Shown piece by piece: positions 6,584-12,982 of a stretch of 42,066 nucleotides of DNA. The DNA is from a virus. Under the pieces are notes generated by a model, which made no database searches, was not told the origin of the DNA, and saw only the letters and a list, made by a program, of their open reading frames with translations. Location: positions 1 to 42,066 of the IMG/VR virus record IMGVR_UViG_3300020020_000574, one strand, 5' to 3'. A program made the translations under genes and the position numbers. Each line of letters begins with the position of its first letter. The stretch's first letter is position 1.

Positions 6584-6640
6584 GAGCCTGGGTATATCCC
6601 CGAGGGACCACGGCAGGGCTGCGCGTTTTCCCACCCCAAA
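6584..6640 (+). ncRNA. Candidate short non-coding transcript
   Basis: Transcription from the promoter at 6548 would start near 6583 and enter about 60 bases with no start codon: small foldable motifs GGG-TATAT-CCC and CCCCGAGGG, a C/G-rich middle, then GTTTTC before the next A/T tract. It may be a small RNA or merely a read-through leader of the amidoligase operon. Expression data are needed to tell which. Confidence 0.3.
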
Positions 6641-6658
6641 ATAATTTCGCAGCCCCAC

Positions 6659-6723
6659 TTGACTTTACCAGATCACACGTTTATATCTACGCCTAGTTGA
6701 GAGACACCGCCGCCAAGTGCGGC
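6659..6723 (+). promoter_or_regulatory. Promoter cassette of the amidoligase operon
   Basis: A/T tract CCAAAATAATTTCG, TTGACT 6659-6664, 17-bp spacer, TATATC 6682-6687, hairpin GCCGC-CAAGT-GCGGC 6709-6723, AGGAG, ATG 6741. Confidence 0.88.
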
Positions 6724-6740
6724 TAATTCAGGAGCCTCTA

Positions 6741-7742
6741 ATGTCCGAACTTCGCAGCCTCCAGGCCGAATGGAACGCCTTAGTGCCAGTCGCCCACAGC
6801 CTGGGTATCTATAGCGGCGTGCGCATCCTGCGCTCCACGCATGAGAACACGGGCATCGGTCGCCGCCGCGTCGCAGAGTTGCGCGCCCGCATTGAGGCGC
6901 GCCAGCCCACCGCCACCGCCCCTTTCGTCGCGCCCGGCGCGCAGGGCGACACCTTCGGCGTTGAGATCGAAGTCATCATGCCGAGCGGCCTGTCGCACTA
7001 CGGTCTGGCCCAGGCGATCACCGCCGCTGGCGTCGCCTGTGAGGCGCAGCGTTACAACCACCAGCTGATCACCACCTGGAAGGTTGTGCAGGACGGTAGC
7101 CTTGGCAGCCACATCACGGGCGCCGAAGTCGTGTCCCCCATCCTGACCGGCGAGGCGGGTTTCGCCACGATGGCGAAAGTTATGGACGCGATGACCGCCG
7201 CTGGGTGCAAGATCACAAAGCGCTGCGGCTTTCACGTCCACGTTGGCGCGCGTCGGGAGAACGTCCATTTTTTCCGCAGCCTGGCCCGCATCTATCGCAA
7301 GTTCGACGCGGCGATCAACTCTGTTCTGGCGCCGTCGCGCACGTCCAACGATTTCTGCCACGCTCACATCATCAACGAGACGCGGCTGGAGGCGGCCACC
7401 TCAATCGATGAGGTCACCCGCGCGGTTGGCCAGATGCCTGGCCGCGACTACATCCGCTCCAGCTACCGCTACCGCAAGCTGAATTTCTGCAGCTTCTTTC
7501 AGCACGGTACCGTTGAGTTCCGCCAGCATCAGGGCTCAACCGATGCGCGCAAGGCGGCCTACTGGGTGAGGTTCTGCCTGGCGATGGTCGCCGCCGCGCG
7601 GCGCAACCCAGACCTCAGCCTGTATAACGATAGCCTGGACGCGCTGATGACGCTGACCGAATCACCGACCGATGCGCGAGCCTACTTCAATTCCCGCGTT
7701 GCGGTGTTCGCCGCGCGGGCCACCAGCAGGAGGACAGCATGA
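6741..7742 (+). CDS. Amidoligase-family (ATP-grasp-like) enzyme
   Basis: A 333-residue protein matching the Amidoligase_2 family, predicted ligases that join an amine to a carboxylate to form amide or peptide bonds using ATP. Visible motifs: FGVEIE at 72-77, WKVVQDGSL at 113-121, GAEVVSP at 127-133, CGFHVHVGA at 162-170, YRYRKLNF at 242-249 and GTVEFRQHQGS at 256-266. These are the Glu/His/Arg sites expected for ATP and metal binding. Residues 10-53 are an extra N-terminal helical module (EWNALVPVAHSLGI ... RVAELRARIEA) also found twice in the AT-hook protein at 25957. The start is ATG 6741 after AGGAG; an in-frame ATG at 6717 lies in the 5' hairpin. A small gene overlaps its stop, and two gamma-glutamylcyclotransferase-fold genes lie 2-4 kb downstream, an association known for this family. 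Substrate unknown. Confidence 0.88.
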   Translation: MSELRSLQAEWNALVPVAHSLGIYSGVRILRSTHENTGIGRRRVAELRARIEARQPTATAPFVAPGAQGDTFGVEIEVIMPSGLSHYGLAQAITAAGVACEAQRYNHQLITTWKVVQDGSLGSHITGAEVVSPILTGEAGFATMAKVMDAMTAAGCKITKRCGFHVHVGARRENVHFFRSLARIYRKFDAAINSVLAPSRTSNDFCHAHIINETRLEAATSIDEVTRAVGQMPGRDYIRSSYRYRKLNFCSFFQHGTVEFRQHQGSTDARKAAYWVRFCLAMVAAARRNPDLSLYNDSLDALMTLTESPTDARAYFNSRVAVFAARATSRRTA

Positions 7743-7969
7743 AGATCATGACCGCAGACGGCCACACCTACAGTGGCACCCCAGCGCAGATTGTTACCCA
7801 GCTCAACGCGGGCTCAATGGCTCACGCCGAGACAAGCGCGGCGTGGATGCAGGAGGCGGCAGACCGCGCCACGATGACCAGTGGCACCGATGTGCGCTTT
7901 GACACCGCGCTACATTTCCTCTATGACCTGTCCAAGGCGGGGCAGATCAAGATACTGGAGGATGCGTGA
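7739..7969 (+). CDS. Small protein coupled to amidoligase, 76 aa
   Basis: ATG 7739 overlaps the amidoligase stop (ATGA). The protein starts with a short beta hairpin (MTADGHTYSGTPAQIVTQL) and continues as helices (AETSAAWMQEAADRAT ... RFDTALHFLYDLSKAGQI). The pattern Y-x-G-T-P-x-Q-I-V, with a helix later ending in a short hydrophobic segment, is one I associate with small proteins encoded beside amidoligases and in rhizobial phages. It is therefore a candidate accessory or substrate of the ligase, but this is inference from position. Confidence 0.7.
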   Translation: MKIMTADGHTYSGTPAQIVTQLNAGSMAHAETSAAWMQEAADRATMTSGTDVRFDTALHFLYDLSKAGQIKILEDA

Positions 7970-8157
7970 TGAGTGCCACAGATTATACCCTGGACGTTGA
8001 CCTGCGGGTAAAGTTAGCCCACATCGATCAGATGTTAGCTGATCATGATCGTAAGCGCCAGGAGATCAGGCTGGCGCCTTGGCAGATTGGGCTATCTTTA
8101 ATGACCATGGGCGCGGCGTTCTTCGCGGCGGGTGCGGCGTTTGTCAAGCTGTGGTAA
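7969..8157 (+). CDS. Coiled-coil/membrane protein, 62 aa
   Basis: The start is placed at ATG 7969, overlapping the previous TGA; GTG 7966 is an alternative. The N-terminal 30 residues are charged and helical (KLAHIDQMLADHDRKRQEIR) and one membrane helix follows (IGLSLMTMGAAFFAAGAAFV) with a short tail. This topology and the RKRQEIRxAPWQ junction are typical of small phage proteins of unknown role. Third gene of the amidoligase operon. A holin-like role is possible but unsupported. Confidence 0.72.
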   Translation: MSATDYTLDVDLRVKLAHIDQMLADHDRKRQEIRLAPWQIGLSLMTMGAAFFAAGAAFVKLW

Positions 8158-8176
8158 AATAAATCCGCCGCCCCAC

Positions 8177-8230
8177 TTGACTTTAAGTCAGACAGCCCCT
8201 ATCTAGGGGTTGTCGCCGCCACGATGCGGC
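8177..8230 (+). promoter_or_regulatory. Promoter cassette with palindromic -10 and hairpin
   Basis: A/T tract TAAAATAAATC, TTGACT 8177-8182 (with TGACTT-TA-AGTCA symmetry), 17-bp spacer, TATCTA 8200-8205 inside the perfect palindrome CCCCTA-TC-TAGGGG (8196-8209), then hairpin GCCGC-CACGAT-GCGGC 8215-8230. Confidence 0.88.
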
Positions 8231-8245
8231 TAACTGGAGGATGAA

Positions 8246-8443
8246 ATGTTTGACGCGATGCGTGAAGAGTTGGAGATTGAGTATAACGCGCGGTTCGATT
8301 ACGTGCGTGAAGCTTTCGCCGGTATGGCTGAAGACCCGGCGACCCTGGCGGCTGAGGCGGCCGATTATGCCGCTGAGGCGGCTGCTGAGTGGACCGCTTT
8401 TATCGGCCCGCGCCTGCCGGTTGACGATGAAATCTGGTTTTGA
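8246..8443 (+). CDS. Small acidic protein, 65 aa
   Basis: ATG 8246, with GGAGG eight bases upstream. Strongly acidic and Ala-rich helical protein (REELEIEYNARFDYVREAF, then LAAEAADYAAEAAAEWTAFI), with few basic residues. Small acidic early phage proteins often act as inhibitors or DNA mimics, but nothing specific supports that here. First gene of the 8177 cassette. Confidence 0.68.
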   Translation: MFDAMREELEIEYNARFDYVREAFAGMAEDPATLAAEAADYAAEAAAEWTAFIGPRLPVDDEIWF

Positions 8444-8456
8444 AAGGCACCGCGTC

Positions 8457-8663
8457 ATGAAGATCGAACTCAAAGGCAACTCCAAGATTTACCGCGACCT
8501 GCTGGTCAAGGTAGGCGACGGCCCGGAGGAATGGGCTGAGGATGTTACCCTGCCGGTGTTACCGGAGCCGCAGGCGGCCGTGGTTGAGGCAATTCTCAGC
8601 GGCCAGTTCACCCTTACCGTCGCCGAAACCGGCACAGTGACCGTTGTGGTGGTATGCCCATGA
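8457..8663 (+). CDS. Hypothetical protein, 68 aa
   Basis: ATG 8457, preceded by AAGG at nine bases. Beta-rich: MKIELKGNSKIYRDLLVKVG, an acidic loop (GPEEWAEDV), and C-terminal strands FTLTVAETGTVTVVVV. It overlaps the next gene by ten bases. The frame is also open upstream, but that part is antisense-like shadow of the preceding gene. Function unknown. Confidence 0.65.
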   Translation: MKIELKGNSKIYRDLLVKVGDGPEEWAEDVTLPVLPEPQAAVVEAILSGQFTLTVAETGTVTVVVVCP

Positions 8664-8869
8664 TCCGCCGCCAGCCTTCCATGGAGGAAGTCTACCGGAC
8701 ACCCGCGCCGAAGGTCACGCTCACCCTGGACCTGGATGAGGCTCAGGCCGCTCTAGTGGCCATCGACCAGCACGAGGCCAGCTACGCGATTGACCGGCCT
8801 GGCTATGCCTCATCTGGCTACATGGCGCTTCGCCGCGCCCTGGCACACGCTATCGCGGCGGCAAAATAA
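8654..8869 (+). CDS. Hypothetical protein, 71 aa
   Basis: Starts ATG 8654 or ATG 8660; the latter overlaps the preceding stop as ATGA and is equally likely. The protein has a beta strand KVTLTLDLDEAQAALVAIDQ leading into a helix and a C-terminal helix YMALRRALAHAIAAAK. The LxLDxDEAxALxAxL pattern is common in small phage proteins that have no assigned role. The gene directly precedes an HNH-like endonuclease gene. Confidence 0.68.
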   Translation: MPMIRRQPSMEEVYRTPAPKVTLTLDLDEAQAALVAIDQHEASYAIDRPGYASSGYMALRRALAHAIAAAK

Positions 8870-8879
8870 GGATAGACAA

Positions 8880-9323
8880 ATGACGGCTGAGGAATTGCGC
8901 CGTTGGAAGGTACGCTACAACAACCACATGTTTGACGCCAGATATCGCGGTGTGCCATGGCGGTTTACCTTTGAACAGTGGATGGGTATTTGGATTGCGT
9001 CTGGTAACATGCACGAGCGCGGACCTAGGCTTGGTCAATACGTTATGGCGCGGTTCGGTGACAAGGGAGCCTATCGCGTAGGCAATGTGGAGATTATCCC
9101 AGCCTCAGACAATAATAGAGCCGCTCAACTGGGTAGGTTGCGCCCTGATCTAGCAGCGCGGAACAAGAGCCAACAACAGCGGCAGGCTATCTGCGCTAGC
9201 TGGAAGACCAGAGCGCCGCGTACCGGCTGGAAGCATTCTGAGGCGACCAAGGCGAAGATGAAGGTATCGGCTGCGCTATCCTGGAAGCGTGGTGATCGAA
9301 AAATAAGAGCGGACCCCACTTGA
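8880..9323 (+). CDS. HNH-like homing endonuclease (family copy 1)
   Basis: A 147-residue basic protein, one of three homologous proteins in the window (others at 18921 and 28325). The shared core is W-x-x-x-SG-x-M/W-x-x-RG ... Q-Y-V-M-A-R-F-G-D-K-G-x-Y-x-V-G-N-V-x-I-I ... N-N. This resembles the HNH-type site of small phage endonucleases with variant residues; no classic zinc ligands are present. The C-terminus HSEATKAKMKVSAALSWKR is a NUMOD3-like DNA-binding tail. Start ATG 8880, ten bases after the previous stop. The stop is the TGA inside the next TTGACT, so the gene occupies the interval immediately upstream of a promoter, just as the GIY-YIG gene does at 3184. Probably a selfish element; cleavage activity is inferred. 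Confidence 0.72.
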   Translation: MTAEELRRWKVRYNNHMFDARYRGVPWRFTFEQWMGIWIASGNMHERGPRLGQYVMARFGDKGAYRVGNVEIIPASDNNRAAQLGRLRPDLAARNKSQQQRQAICASWKTRAPRTGWKHSEATKAKMKVSAALSWKRGDRKIRADPT

Positions 9324-9377
9324 CTTTATCTTCAATCCGTCCTATATCTAGGACTGCAACCCGCCGCCACGAGCGGC
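9320..9377 (+). promoter_or_regulatory. Promoter cassette with palindromic -10 and hairpin
   Basis: A/T stretch GAAAAATAAG, TTGACT 9320-9325 (its TGA is the stop of the endonuclease gene), 17-bp spacer, TATATC 9343-9348 centred in the perfect palindrome GTCCTA-TATC-TAGGAC (9339-9354), hairpin GCCGC-CACGA-GCGGC 9363-9377. Confidence 0.88.
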
Positions 9378-9396
9378 CTATGTGAGGACGAATCAA

Positions 9397-10083
9397 ATGG
9401 CTTTGTACTGGAGTTATGGGAGTAATCTGGACCCGGTGCGGATGCGGCAGCGTTGCCCCTCTGCACGGATGGTCGGGCCGCTCTACTTCAACAACGCCAA
9501 GCTGGTCTTCCGCGCCGTGGCCGATGTGGTCACCTGCGAGGGAAGCCGGGTGCCCGGCGGCCTGTGGGAGATCGATGAGCGCGATGAGCGTGAGCTGGAC
9601 CGCTATGAGGGTGTTTCCAGCGGGCTGTACGCGCGCTGGCACGTCACCAAGAAGATCGATGGGCGCAAGCGCCGCATCCTCTTCTACAAGATGAATGAGG
9701 CTGGCATCATGCCGCCCAGCGCCCGGTATCTTGACACGATCATGTGCGGCTATCGCGCCTTCGGACTGGACATGTCCTACCTTGAGACCGCGCTGGCGGA
9801 GAGCCACGACGATAAGACCCGCACAGAGTATCTGGATTGGCGCTATGAGCGCGACCGGCCACGGCTGGCGCCGCGCGACCACGTCAAGCCGCGACACAAC
9901 CTTGAAGAGCGGATCAAGGAGGGCAAGCCAGCGACGCCCAAGCTGCCGTCCCGGCTGACCGTCCCGATGTACGGCGTGACCCACCTGATCAAGAAGAAGG
10001 AAAACGCCACAGACAAATTCATCCGCTACCTCGACCGGAAGAATAAGGGCAAGGGCTCCAAGCTGAGCCGGAAGGGCATGTGA
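9397..10083 (+). CDS. Gamma-glutamylcyclotransferase-fold protein
   Basis: A 228-residue protein with the gamma-glutamylcyclotransferase (GGCT) fold at residues 1-140. YGSNL at 7-11 is the substrate-binding loop, and DRYEGV at 68-73 carries the catalytic Glu71 that cyclises gamma-glutamyl amides to 5-oxoproline. Residues ~150-228 form a basic tail (KKKENATDKFIRYLDRKNKG) not found in simple GGCTs. The start is ATG 9397, after GAGGA; a GTG at 9382 is in frame but too close to the hairpin. First gene of its cassette, followed by a small coiled-coil gene. With the amidoligase upstream and a second GGCT-like gene downstream, it may remove or edit gamma-linked amide modifications (inference from known amidoligase-GGCT associations). 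Confidence 0.85.
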   Translation: MALYWSYGSNLDPVRMRQRCPSARMVGPLYFNNAKLVFRAVADVVTCEGSRVPGGLWEIDERDERELDRYEGVSSGLYARWHVTKKIDGRKRRILFYKMNEAGIMPPSARYLDTIMCGYRAFGLDMSYLETALAESHDDKTRTEYLDWRYERDRPRLAPRDHVKPRHNLEERIKEGKPATPKLPSRLTVPMYGVTHLIKKKENATDKFIRYLDRKNKGKGSKLSRKGM

Positions 10084-10084
10084 C

Positions 10085-10282
10085 ATGGCCAAGAAGCACA
10101 ACGGCGATTTGATAAGAGTATTCGGCCAGCTGCTAGACGAAAAGCTGGCGCCGCTAAAACGCGACATCGTGGAAACCAAAATTATCGTGCGTGGATTGGG
10201 AGAAGCGGTTGGGCGCATCGAAACCCGGCTGAGAGTTGTCGAAGCAATCCTGGGCATCGACCCCGATAGACCGAAGCACTGA
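10085..10282 (+). CDS. Small coiled-coil protein, 65 aa
   Basis: ATG 10085, one base after the GGCT stop. Basic N-terminus (AKKHNGDLIRVF) then a continuous amphipathic helix (LLDEKLAPLKRDIVETKIIV ... AVGRIETRLRVVEAIL). It resembles the coiled-coil protein at 4050 in size and character, without clear sequence identity. Function unknown. Confidence 0.68.
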   Translation: MAKKHNGDLIRVFGQLLDEKLAPLKRDIVETKIIVRGLGEAVGRIETRLRVVEAILGIDPDRPKH

Positions 10283-10290
10283 AATACCAC

Positions 10291-10362
10291 TTGACTTTAA
10301 CTCCAACCAAGCTTATATCTAGCTTGAGGCTAGCGCCTCAATCACCCGCCGCCACGCGCGGC
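10291..10362 (+). promoter_or_regulatory. Promoter cassette with two 5' hairpins
   Basis: TTGACT 10291-10296, 17-bp spacer, TATATC 10314-10319 within AAGCT-TATATCT-AGCTT (10309-10325). Two stems follow: TTGAGGC-TAGC-GCCTCAA (10324-10341) and the usual GCCGC-CACGC-GCGGC (10348-10362). The upstream A/T tract is reduced to GAAATACC. Confidence 0.86.
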
Positions 10363-10380
10363 TCACACAGGAGAACGACA

Positions 10381-10773
10381 ATGCCACTTGTTTGGGTTTA
10401 CGGTACGCTAAAGAGCGGACACCGCAACCACTGCGTCCTCGGCGCCAAGTCAGTCAACCATGGCCCGGCGGTGTTTACCTTCCAGGCCAGCGCCATGTAT
10501 GACGTAGGCTTCCCCATCATCATGAAGGGCCAGTCCAGGATACAGGTCCAGGGCGAACTCTACCACGTGGACGGCGCGACATTCCGTCGCCTGGACGTGT
10601 TGGAGAGCAACGGCCACATGTACAAGCGGCGCCGCAAGCGTCTGCCGGACGGGCGCCAGGCCTGGGTGTACATTGGAATGGATAAGTTCTGGGCACCGCA
10701 AAGGCTCGTTCGGCCCGTCCAGCCTGATAGCGATGGCGTGATTCGCTGGAACCCCACAGAATGGAGAGCGTAA
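10381..10773 (+). CDS. AIG2/GGCT-like protein
   Basis: A 130-residue single-domain protein of the AIG2/GGCT family: VYGTLKSGHRN at 6-16 is the nucleotide-like substrate loop (compare YGTLxxG), and LDVLE with Glu75 is in the position of the catalytic acid. The C-terminus (VYIGMDKFWAPQRLVRPVQP) completes the barrel. It is only distantly related to the GGCT at 9397 and is more compact. Members convert gamma-glutamylamines to 5-oxoproline or handle related amides. ATG 10381 follows GGAG; the gene overlaps the next by one base. Second GGCT-fold protein in the neighbourhood of the amidoligase. Confidence 0.82.
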   Translation: MPLVWVYGTLKSGHRNHCVLGAKSVNHGPAVFTFQASAMYDVGFPIIMKGQSRIQVQGELYHVDGATFRRLDVLESNGHMYKRRRKRLPDGRQAWVYIGMDKFWAPQRLVRPVQPDSDGVIRWNPTEWRA

Positions 10774-11021
10774 TGAACACGGAACAGGCACGCGCGGCGG
10801 CGAAGGAGCTTCTCACATTCGCCAAGCGCGCAGAGGAACTTATGGCTGCTCTGGATAGCGGCTCAGTCCCATGCGACTGTTGCGGCACGATTCGATACAA
10901 CAACTGGGCACAGAAACAGCTGGCCGACAAGCTAGAGGGCATCGCGGAGCGGCTTGAGACCGCAGGCGATACCCTGAACCGCCGGGCGGATGATCCGGCA
11001 TTCCTCGGTGGGGGCGGATGA
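10773..11021 (+). CDS. Small protein with CxxC motif, 82 aa
   Basis: ATG 10773 overlaps the upstream stop (TAATG), with GGAG ten bases before it. Helical protein (RAAAKELLTFAKRAEELMAA) with a CDCCG motif at residues ~35-39 and a second helix (QLADKLEGIAERLETAGDTL). A single CxxC is too little for a full zinc site unless it dimerises. Function unknown. Confidence 0.7.
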   Translation: MNTEQARAAAKELLTFAKRAEELMAALDSGSVPCDCCGTIRYNNWAQKQLADKLEGIAERLETAGDTLNRRADDPAFLGGGG

Positions 11022-11034
11022 GTAAAATAAACTC

Positions 11035-11110
11035 TTGACTTTATCGTCAACCACGCCTATCTAGCGTCTATTGACCCCTGCGGTGCCGCCCGCCCCCAGA
11101 CACGGTCAAT
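11035..11110 (+). promoter_or_regulatory. Promoter cassette with extended 5' stem-loop
   Basis: A/T tract GTAAAATAAAC, TTGACT 11035-11040 forming TTGAC-TTTATC-GTCAA, 17-bp spacer, TATCTA 11058-11063 within ACGC-CTATCTA-GCGT. The leader has an outer stem ATTGACC/GGTCAAT (11070-11076 and 11104-11110) enclosing GCGG-TG-CCGC (11080-11089). Confidence 0.83.
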
Positions 11111-11140
11111 TCAAATCAACGCGGGCAAGGAGTTTCTACC

Positions 11141-11416
11141 ATGTTCGTTACCCTTACGATGGTGATCGCCGAGCGTGATCGCAGCTACGATGATTCGGAT
11201 GAAGGCGAAGACGATGGCATCGTGCCGATGGTCCCGTCTGAGCCCACCAGCCCGACTGTGGTCAACACAGACCTGATCCGCAACTTCTATCCGCGCAAGA
11301 AGCGCCGCGACGGCACCCGCCCGGTGGGCACCCGCATCACGTTCGTCAACGGCAGCGGGATGGCAGTGACCGACACGTTTGAGCAAGTCACCGCCAAGAT
11401 CACCGCGACGGCCTAA
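11141..11416 (+). CDS. FlbD-like small protein, 91 aa
   Basis: ATG 11141 follows AAGGAG. The order V-T-L-T-M-V ... V-N-T-D-L-I-R-x-F-Y-P ... G-T-R-I-T-F-x-N-G-S-G-x-A-V-T-D-T-F-E-x-V is reminiscent of FlbD-type proteins, which are about 60 residues and regulate flagellar genes in some bacteria. Here an acidic loop (DDSDEGEDDG) is inserted near the N-terminus. The similarity is pattern level only; it may just share the fold. Sole gene of its cassette; a non-coding region with a tRNA gene follows. Confidence 0.68.
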   Translation: MFVTLTMVIAERDRSYDDSDEGEDDGIVPMVPSEPTSPTVVNTDLIRNFYPRKKRRDGTRPVGTRITFVNGSGMAVTDTFEQVTAKITATA

Positions 11417-11604
11417 CCCAACCAGCCCAGCCGGAGGTGGCGCTAATAACACCGGCAGTTCGAGGGATGGGGGCACGTCTCCGCCTTCCAAGCCGGGAGT
11501 GTGGCTGTCCGCTGTTGGGTAGCAGCTGTGCTCTTTGGTCAAAAACACCGTCCTGATCGAACCGGGGGGAGACACCGTCGTCCCAGACAACTCCCCCCGT
11601 CTTC
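11417..11604 (+). other. Non-coding, structured spacer before tRNA
   Basis: No gene is seen. Two stems are evident: GCCGG/CCGGC around 11434-11464, and a perfect 9-bp hairpin CGGGGGGAG (11563-11571) with CTCCCCCCG (11591-11599) and a 19-base loop. The second ends five bases before the tRNA gene and might act as a processing or pausing signal. No poly-T run follows it. Confidence 0.5.
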
Positions 11605-11684
11605 GGGCTGGTGGCTCAGTGGTAGCGCGGGCGGCAGGGTACCCTGTCGTGCGGTCGCAGGTTCGATTCCTGCCCAGTCCACCA
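11605..11684 (+). tRNA. tRNA gene with atypical anticodon arm
   Basis: The acceptor stem GGGCTGG pairs with CCAGTCC, followed by discriminator A and an encoded CCA (11682-11684). The T arm GCAGG-TTCGATT-CCTGC (11657-11673) and the D-arm sequence GCTCAGTGGTAGCGC are canonical. The anticodon arm is not: the best pairing is CGGCA/TGTCG around an eight-base loop GGGTACCC, without a U33, and the variable region is long. The anticodon cannot be assigned with confidence. It may be a tRNA with an altered loop, one that needs editing or processing, or a decaying gene. The promoter A/T tract begins directly at its 3' end. Confidence 0.75.
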
Positions 11685-11704
11685 AAATAATTTCGCCGCT
11701 CCAC

Positions 11705-11761
11705 TTGACTTTAAGTCAAGGCGCGTTTATATCTCCTGTATGCAACGCGGCCATGCGCCGC
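11705..11761 (+). promoter_or_regulatory. Promoter cassette with 5' UTR hairpin
   Basis: A/T tract CCAAAATAATTTCG abuts the tRNA CCA end. TTGACT 11705-11710 lies in the near-perfect palindrome CTTGACTT-T-AAGTCAAG; 17-bp spacer, TATATC 11728-11733, hairpin GCGGC-CATGC-GCCGC 11747-11761, AGGAG, ATG 11778. Confidence 0.88.
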
Positions 11762-11777
11762 TAAATAGGAGACGACC

Positions 11778-12236
11778 ATGTCCACGGCCCACCAGCTCAC
11801 CACCCACGAAGCGGCCTATCAGTTTGCTCTGGCCGGTAAGGCTACATTCACCATCGTGTCGAAGGCAACTGGGACCCGGTTCACCTACCAGGTGACCGAA
11901 TCGGACCAGGGCCGCGATTTGTTCTTTGTGTCGCTGCTCACCGGCCCAGACAACACCGCCAGCTACGCCTACCTGGGTACGCTGCGCCACGAGTATGCGC
12001 CGGGGACCAGCTGGACCTGGAAACACGGCGTCAAGTCTAAGATCAGCGCAGAGGCGCCTAGCGCCCGCGCGTTCAAGTGGCTGTGGGCCAACCTGAAGCA
12101 CGGCAAGTTGCCGGACACGGTTGAATTTTGGCACGCTGGACGCTGTTGCCGCTGCAACCGCAAGCTGACCGTTCCGGCGTCGATTGAATCGGGCATCGGA
12201 CCCGAGTGCGCACAGATGATGAGGAGGGCGGCGTGA
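11778..12236 (+). CDS. DUF6011-type zinc protein, 152 aa
   Basis: The C-terminal 35 residues carry the DUF6011-like signature CCRCNRKLTVPASIESGIGP followed by ECA: a CxxC knuckle, a conserved S-I-x-x-G-I-G-P-x-C turn and the last Cys as fourth ligand. The N-terminal ~110 residues are a beta-rich domain (ATFTIVSKATGTRFTYQVTE ... ASYAYLGTLR), with FKWLWANLKHGKLP as a helix, an arrangement common in phage and plasmid proteins. The role is unknown, presumably nucleic-acid or protein binding. ATG 11778 after AGGAG. First of a three-gene operon. Confidence 0.78.
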   Translation: MSTAHQLTTHEAAYQFALAGKATFTIVSKATGTRFTYQVTESDQGRDLFFVSLLTGPDNTASYAYLGTLRHEYAPGTSWTWKHGVKSKISAEAPSARAFKWLWANLKHGKLPDTVEFWHAGRCCRCNRKLTVPASIESGIGPECAQMMRRAA

Positions 12237-12481
12237 ACTACATCCTGACATTTGAGAAGGGCCAGCTTGTGGTCGTGGCCGAGCACCTGCGCTGCGATGA
12301 CGAAAGCCCACGGGCAGTCATCACCAGCCGGCAGGACTTCAACGACTACATGGCGGCAGAGGCGGCGCGGATGGGAACCCATCCCGATATGCTGAATGTG
12401 TTCGTGTCGTCCACGCTGGACTTCCCGGAAGACTTCACCACCGACCCGGCGACGATAGCGCTGGCAGAGGAGCTACGATAA
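12233..12481 (+). CDS. Hypothetical protein, 82 aa
   Basis: GTG 12233 overlaps the preceding stop (GTGA), with GAGGAGG just upstream. A small acidic alpha/beta protein: NYILTFEKGQLVVVAEHLRC, then RAVITSRQDFNDYMAAEAAR, and an acidic C-terminal helix (PATIALAEELR). No family recognised. Confidence 0.68.
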   Translation: MNYILTFEKGQLVVVAEHLRCDDESPRAVITSRQDFNDYMAAEAARMGTHPDMLNVFVSSTLDFPEDFTTDPATIALAEELR

Positions 12482-12555
12482 GTTGTGCGAGCGTTCCGTG
12501 GGGCAGCCCAATGAGCGCGGCGTTCGCGAACTCGTGAAATCTTGAGGAGAGCACT

Positions 12556-12741
12556 GTGGTCGAGTTGGACGAGATTGCACGGATTATCTGGCGGGACACC
12601 TACCGCCACGACACGCTTCTCGAATGGAATGAAATCAAACGCGGCACCATGCACTGGAAGCGCGTCATGGCGGCGGCCGAAACAGTGCGCGGGCTGATGT
12701 CGCTTCGCGAGAAGCGTGGCAGAGATGGGGAAGGTGTGTGA
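12556..12741 (+). CDS. Hypothetical protein, 61 aa
   Basis: GTG 12556, preceded by GAGGAG. The layout (VELDEIARIIWRDTYRHDTL, then WKRVMAAAETVRGLMSLREK) matches a recurring phage small-protein type in which a short helix is followed by a W and an A-A-x-x-V helix. Function unknown. The 74 bp between it and the previous gene hold nothing recognised. Confidence 0.66.
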   Translation: MVELDEIARIIWRDTYRHDTLLEWNEIKRGTMHWKRVMAAAETVRGLMSLREKRGRDGEGV

Positions 12742-12770
12742 GATGGTCGAAAATAAATCGCGGTACCCAC

Positions 12771-12830
12771 TTGACTTTATCGTCAAGTGCCTTTATATCT
12801 CTGATTGAGAACCACGCGGTCACGCACCGC
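12771..12830 (+). promoter_or_regulatory. Promoter cassette with 5' UTR hairpin
   Basis: A/T tract GAAAATAAATCG, TTGACT 12771-12776 with CTTGAC-TTTATC-GTCAAG symmetry, 17-bp spacer, TATATC 12794-12799, hairpin GCGGT-CACGC-ACCGC 12816-12830 (a fourth stem sequence, still perfectly paired). Confidence 0.88.
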
Positions 12831-12844
12831 TACAGGAGACTGAA

Positions 12845-12982
12845 ATGACCGTTTTCAATCGCTTCATCCTCGCAGTCGTGCTCGTCACGACGGCTCTGGG
12901 TGTTAACTCGCCGCTGCTCACCATCATCTTCGGCATGATCTGTCTGACAGCAGCGCTCATGCCAGCGCGCATGCAATCATGA
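12845..12982 (+). CDS. Tiny membrane protein, 45 aa
   Basis: ATG 12845, nine bases after AGGAG. Nearly all hydrophobic: FNRFILAVVLVTTALGV and LLTIIFGMICLTAALM are two membrane segments joined by a short NSP turn. It overlaps the next gene by four bases (ATGA). Function unknown; too short for confident family assignment. Confidence 0.65.
   Translation: MTVFNRFILAVVLVTTALGVNSPLLTIIFGMICLTAALMPARMQS

Noticed and set aside
9196-10290. A 364-codon minus-strand open frame
   Set aside because: It is entirely antisense to the GGCT and HNH-like genes, which have recognisable motifs and proper ribosome sites; its product has no family pattern.
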